18,292 bases of DNA from Astrothelium macrocarpum. Lineage: Eukaryota > Ascomycota > Dothideomycetes > Trypetheliales > Trypetheliaceae. The notes under the pieces were generated by a model, which saw nothing but the letters and a program-made list of their open reading frames with translations, was not told where the DNA came from and did no database searches. The stretch covers positions 1 to 18,292 of the forward strand of contig JAGEMR010000253.1 in assembly GCA_021030915.1 (NCBI GenBank), given 5' to 3'. Every line of letters starts with the position of its first letter. Within the stretch, counting starts at the first letter, position 1. The position numbers and the translations under genes are program-made. Below, one piece after another: positions 18,249 to 18,292 of the stretch.

Positions 18249-18292
18249 GTGTGCGCGACCTAGGGCTGTGCGGGACCTGGGGCGCACTCCTA
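18249..18292 (-). repeat. Right terminal inverted repeat of element C
   Basis: Reverse complement of 10755-10798 with one mismatch at 18254. The window stops on its last base, so the flanking target-site copy is not visible; the final TA could itself be that copy. Confidence 0.92.

Larger units (their letters stand above)
10755..18292 (+). mobile_element. pogo-like DNA transposon C, complete end to end, split by a Copia element
   Basis: Bounded by 44-bp terminal inverted repeats (10755-10798 and 18249-18292) with one mismatch. The interior encodes a pogo/Fot1-type transposase on the plus strand, broken at 11478 by the Copia insertion and resumed at 16853. Without the Copia and one copy of its target duplication the element is about 2.17 kb, normal for Fot1/pogo elements. 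The outermost TA on each side may be the TA target duplication rather than part of the repeat. The interior is extremely AT-rich while the termini are GC-rich. Its transposase differs from A and B: it has the DEKGF / YPPHSTH / LQPLDVVMF style of motifs rather than DETGF..MG / PPHSSHLLQPLDV. Confidence 0.88.

Noticed and set aside
1..18292. CRISPR arrays, tRNA or rRNA genes, and bacterial-style operons or defence loci
   Set aside because: None seen; repeats in the window are transposon ends, and gene structures with introns indicate a fungal nuclear sequence.

Overview
The window looks like a piece of a filamentous ascomycete (Pezizomycotina) genome. The evidence is short spliceable introns of about 50-100 nt with GT...CTGAC/CTGAT...AG signals, a berberine-bridge-type FAD oxidoreductase, and pogo/Fot1, hAT and Copia transposons. 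Two blocks are driven to extreme A+T by C-to-T and G-to-A transitions, the signature of repeat-induced point mutation (RIP). As an example, bases 17521-17580 contain only two G/C. This is an inference from sequence; I cannot name the genus.

Layout. (1) 1-2361 is an AT-rich block holding two nested pogo/Fot1-like DNA transposons, both on the minus strand. Element A (end at 2361) is interrupted by element B (end at 1801). B carries an almost complete but dead transposase, and its other end lies beyond the left edge. (2) 2362-10754 is a block of ordinary composition with four gene-like loci on the plus strand: a BBE-like FAD oxidoreductase with one homopolymer frameshift (3147-4721), an intact orphan gene (5362-6354), a spliced or broken orphan gene (6533-7881), and a decayed hAT transposase (8395-9810). 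(3) 10755-18292 is a second AT-rich block. It is one pogo-like element C (plus strand) with near-perfect 44-bp terminal inverted repeats, and the window ends exactly on its right terminus. A complete 5365-bp Copia retrotransposon (minus strand) with 235-bp LTRs and a 5-bp ATTTT target-site duplication is inserted in the transposase of C.

The AT blocks begin and end exactly at transposon ends, so the composition boundaries are element boundaries. Only the short ends (terminal inverted repeats, LTRs, Copia leader) keep G+C; coding interiors have lost it. Stops and Asp-to-Asn, Gly-to-Asp/Asn, Cys-to-Tyr and His-to-Tyr changes are everywhere, but the protein families are still readable. No operon, defence system, RNA gene or CRISPR array was found. 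The value of the window is its layered transposon history, the visible RIP gradient in the LTRs, and the orphan genes caught between two RIP-degraded blocks.
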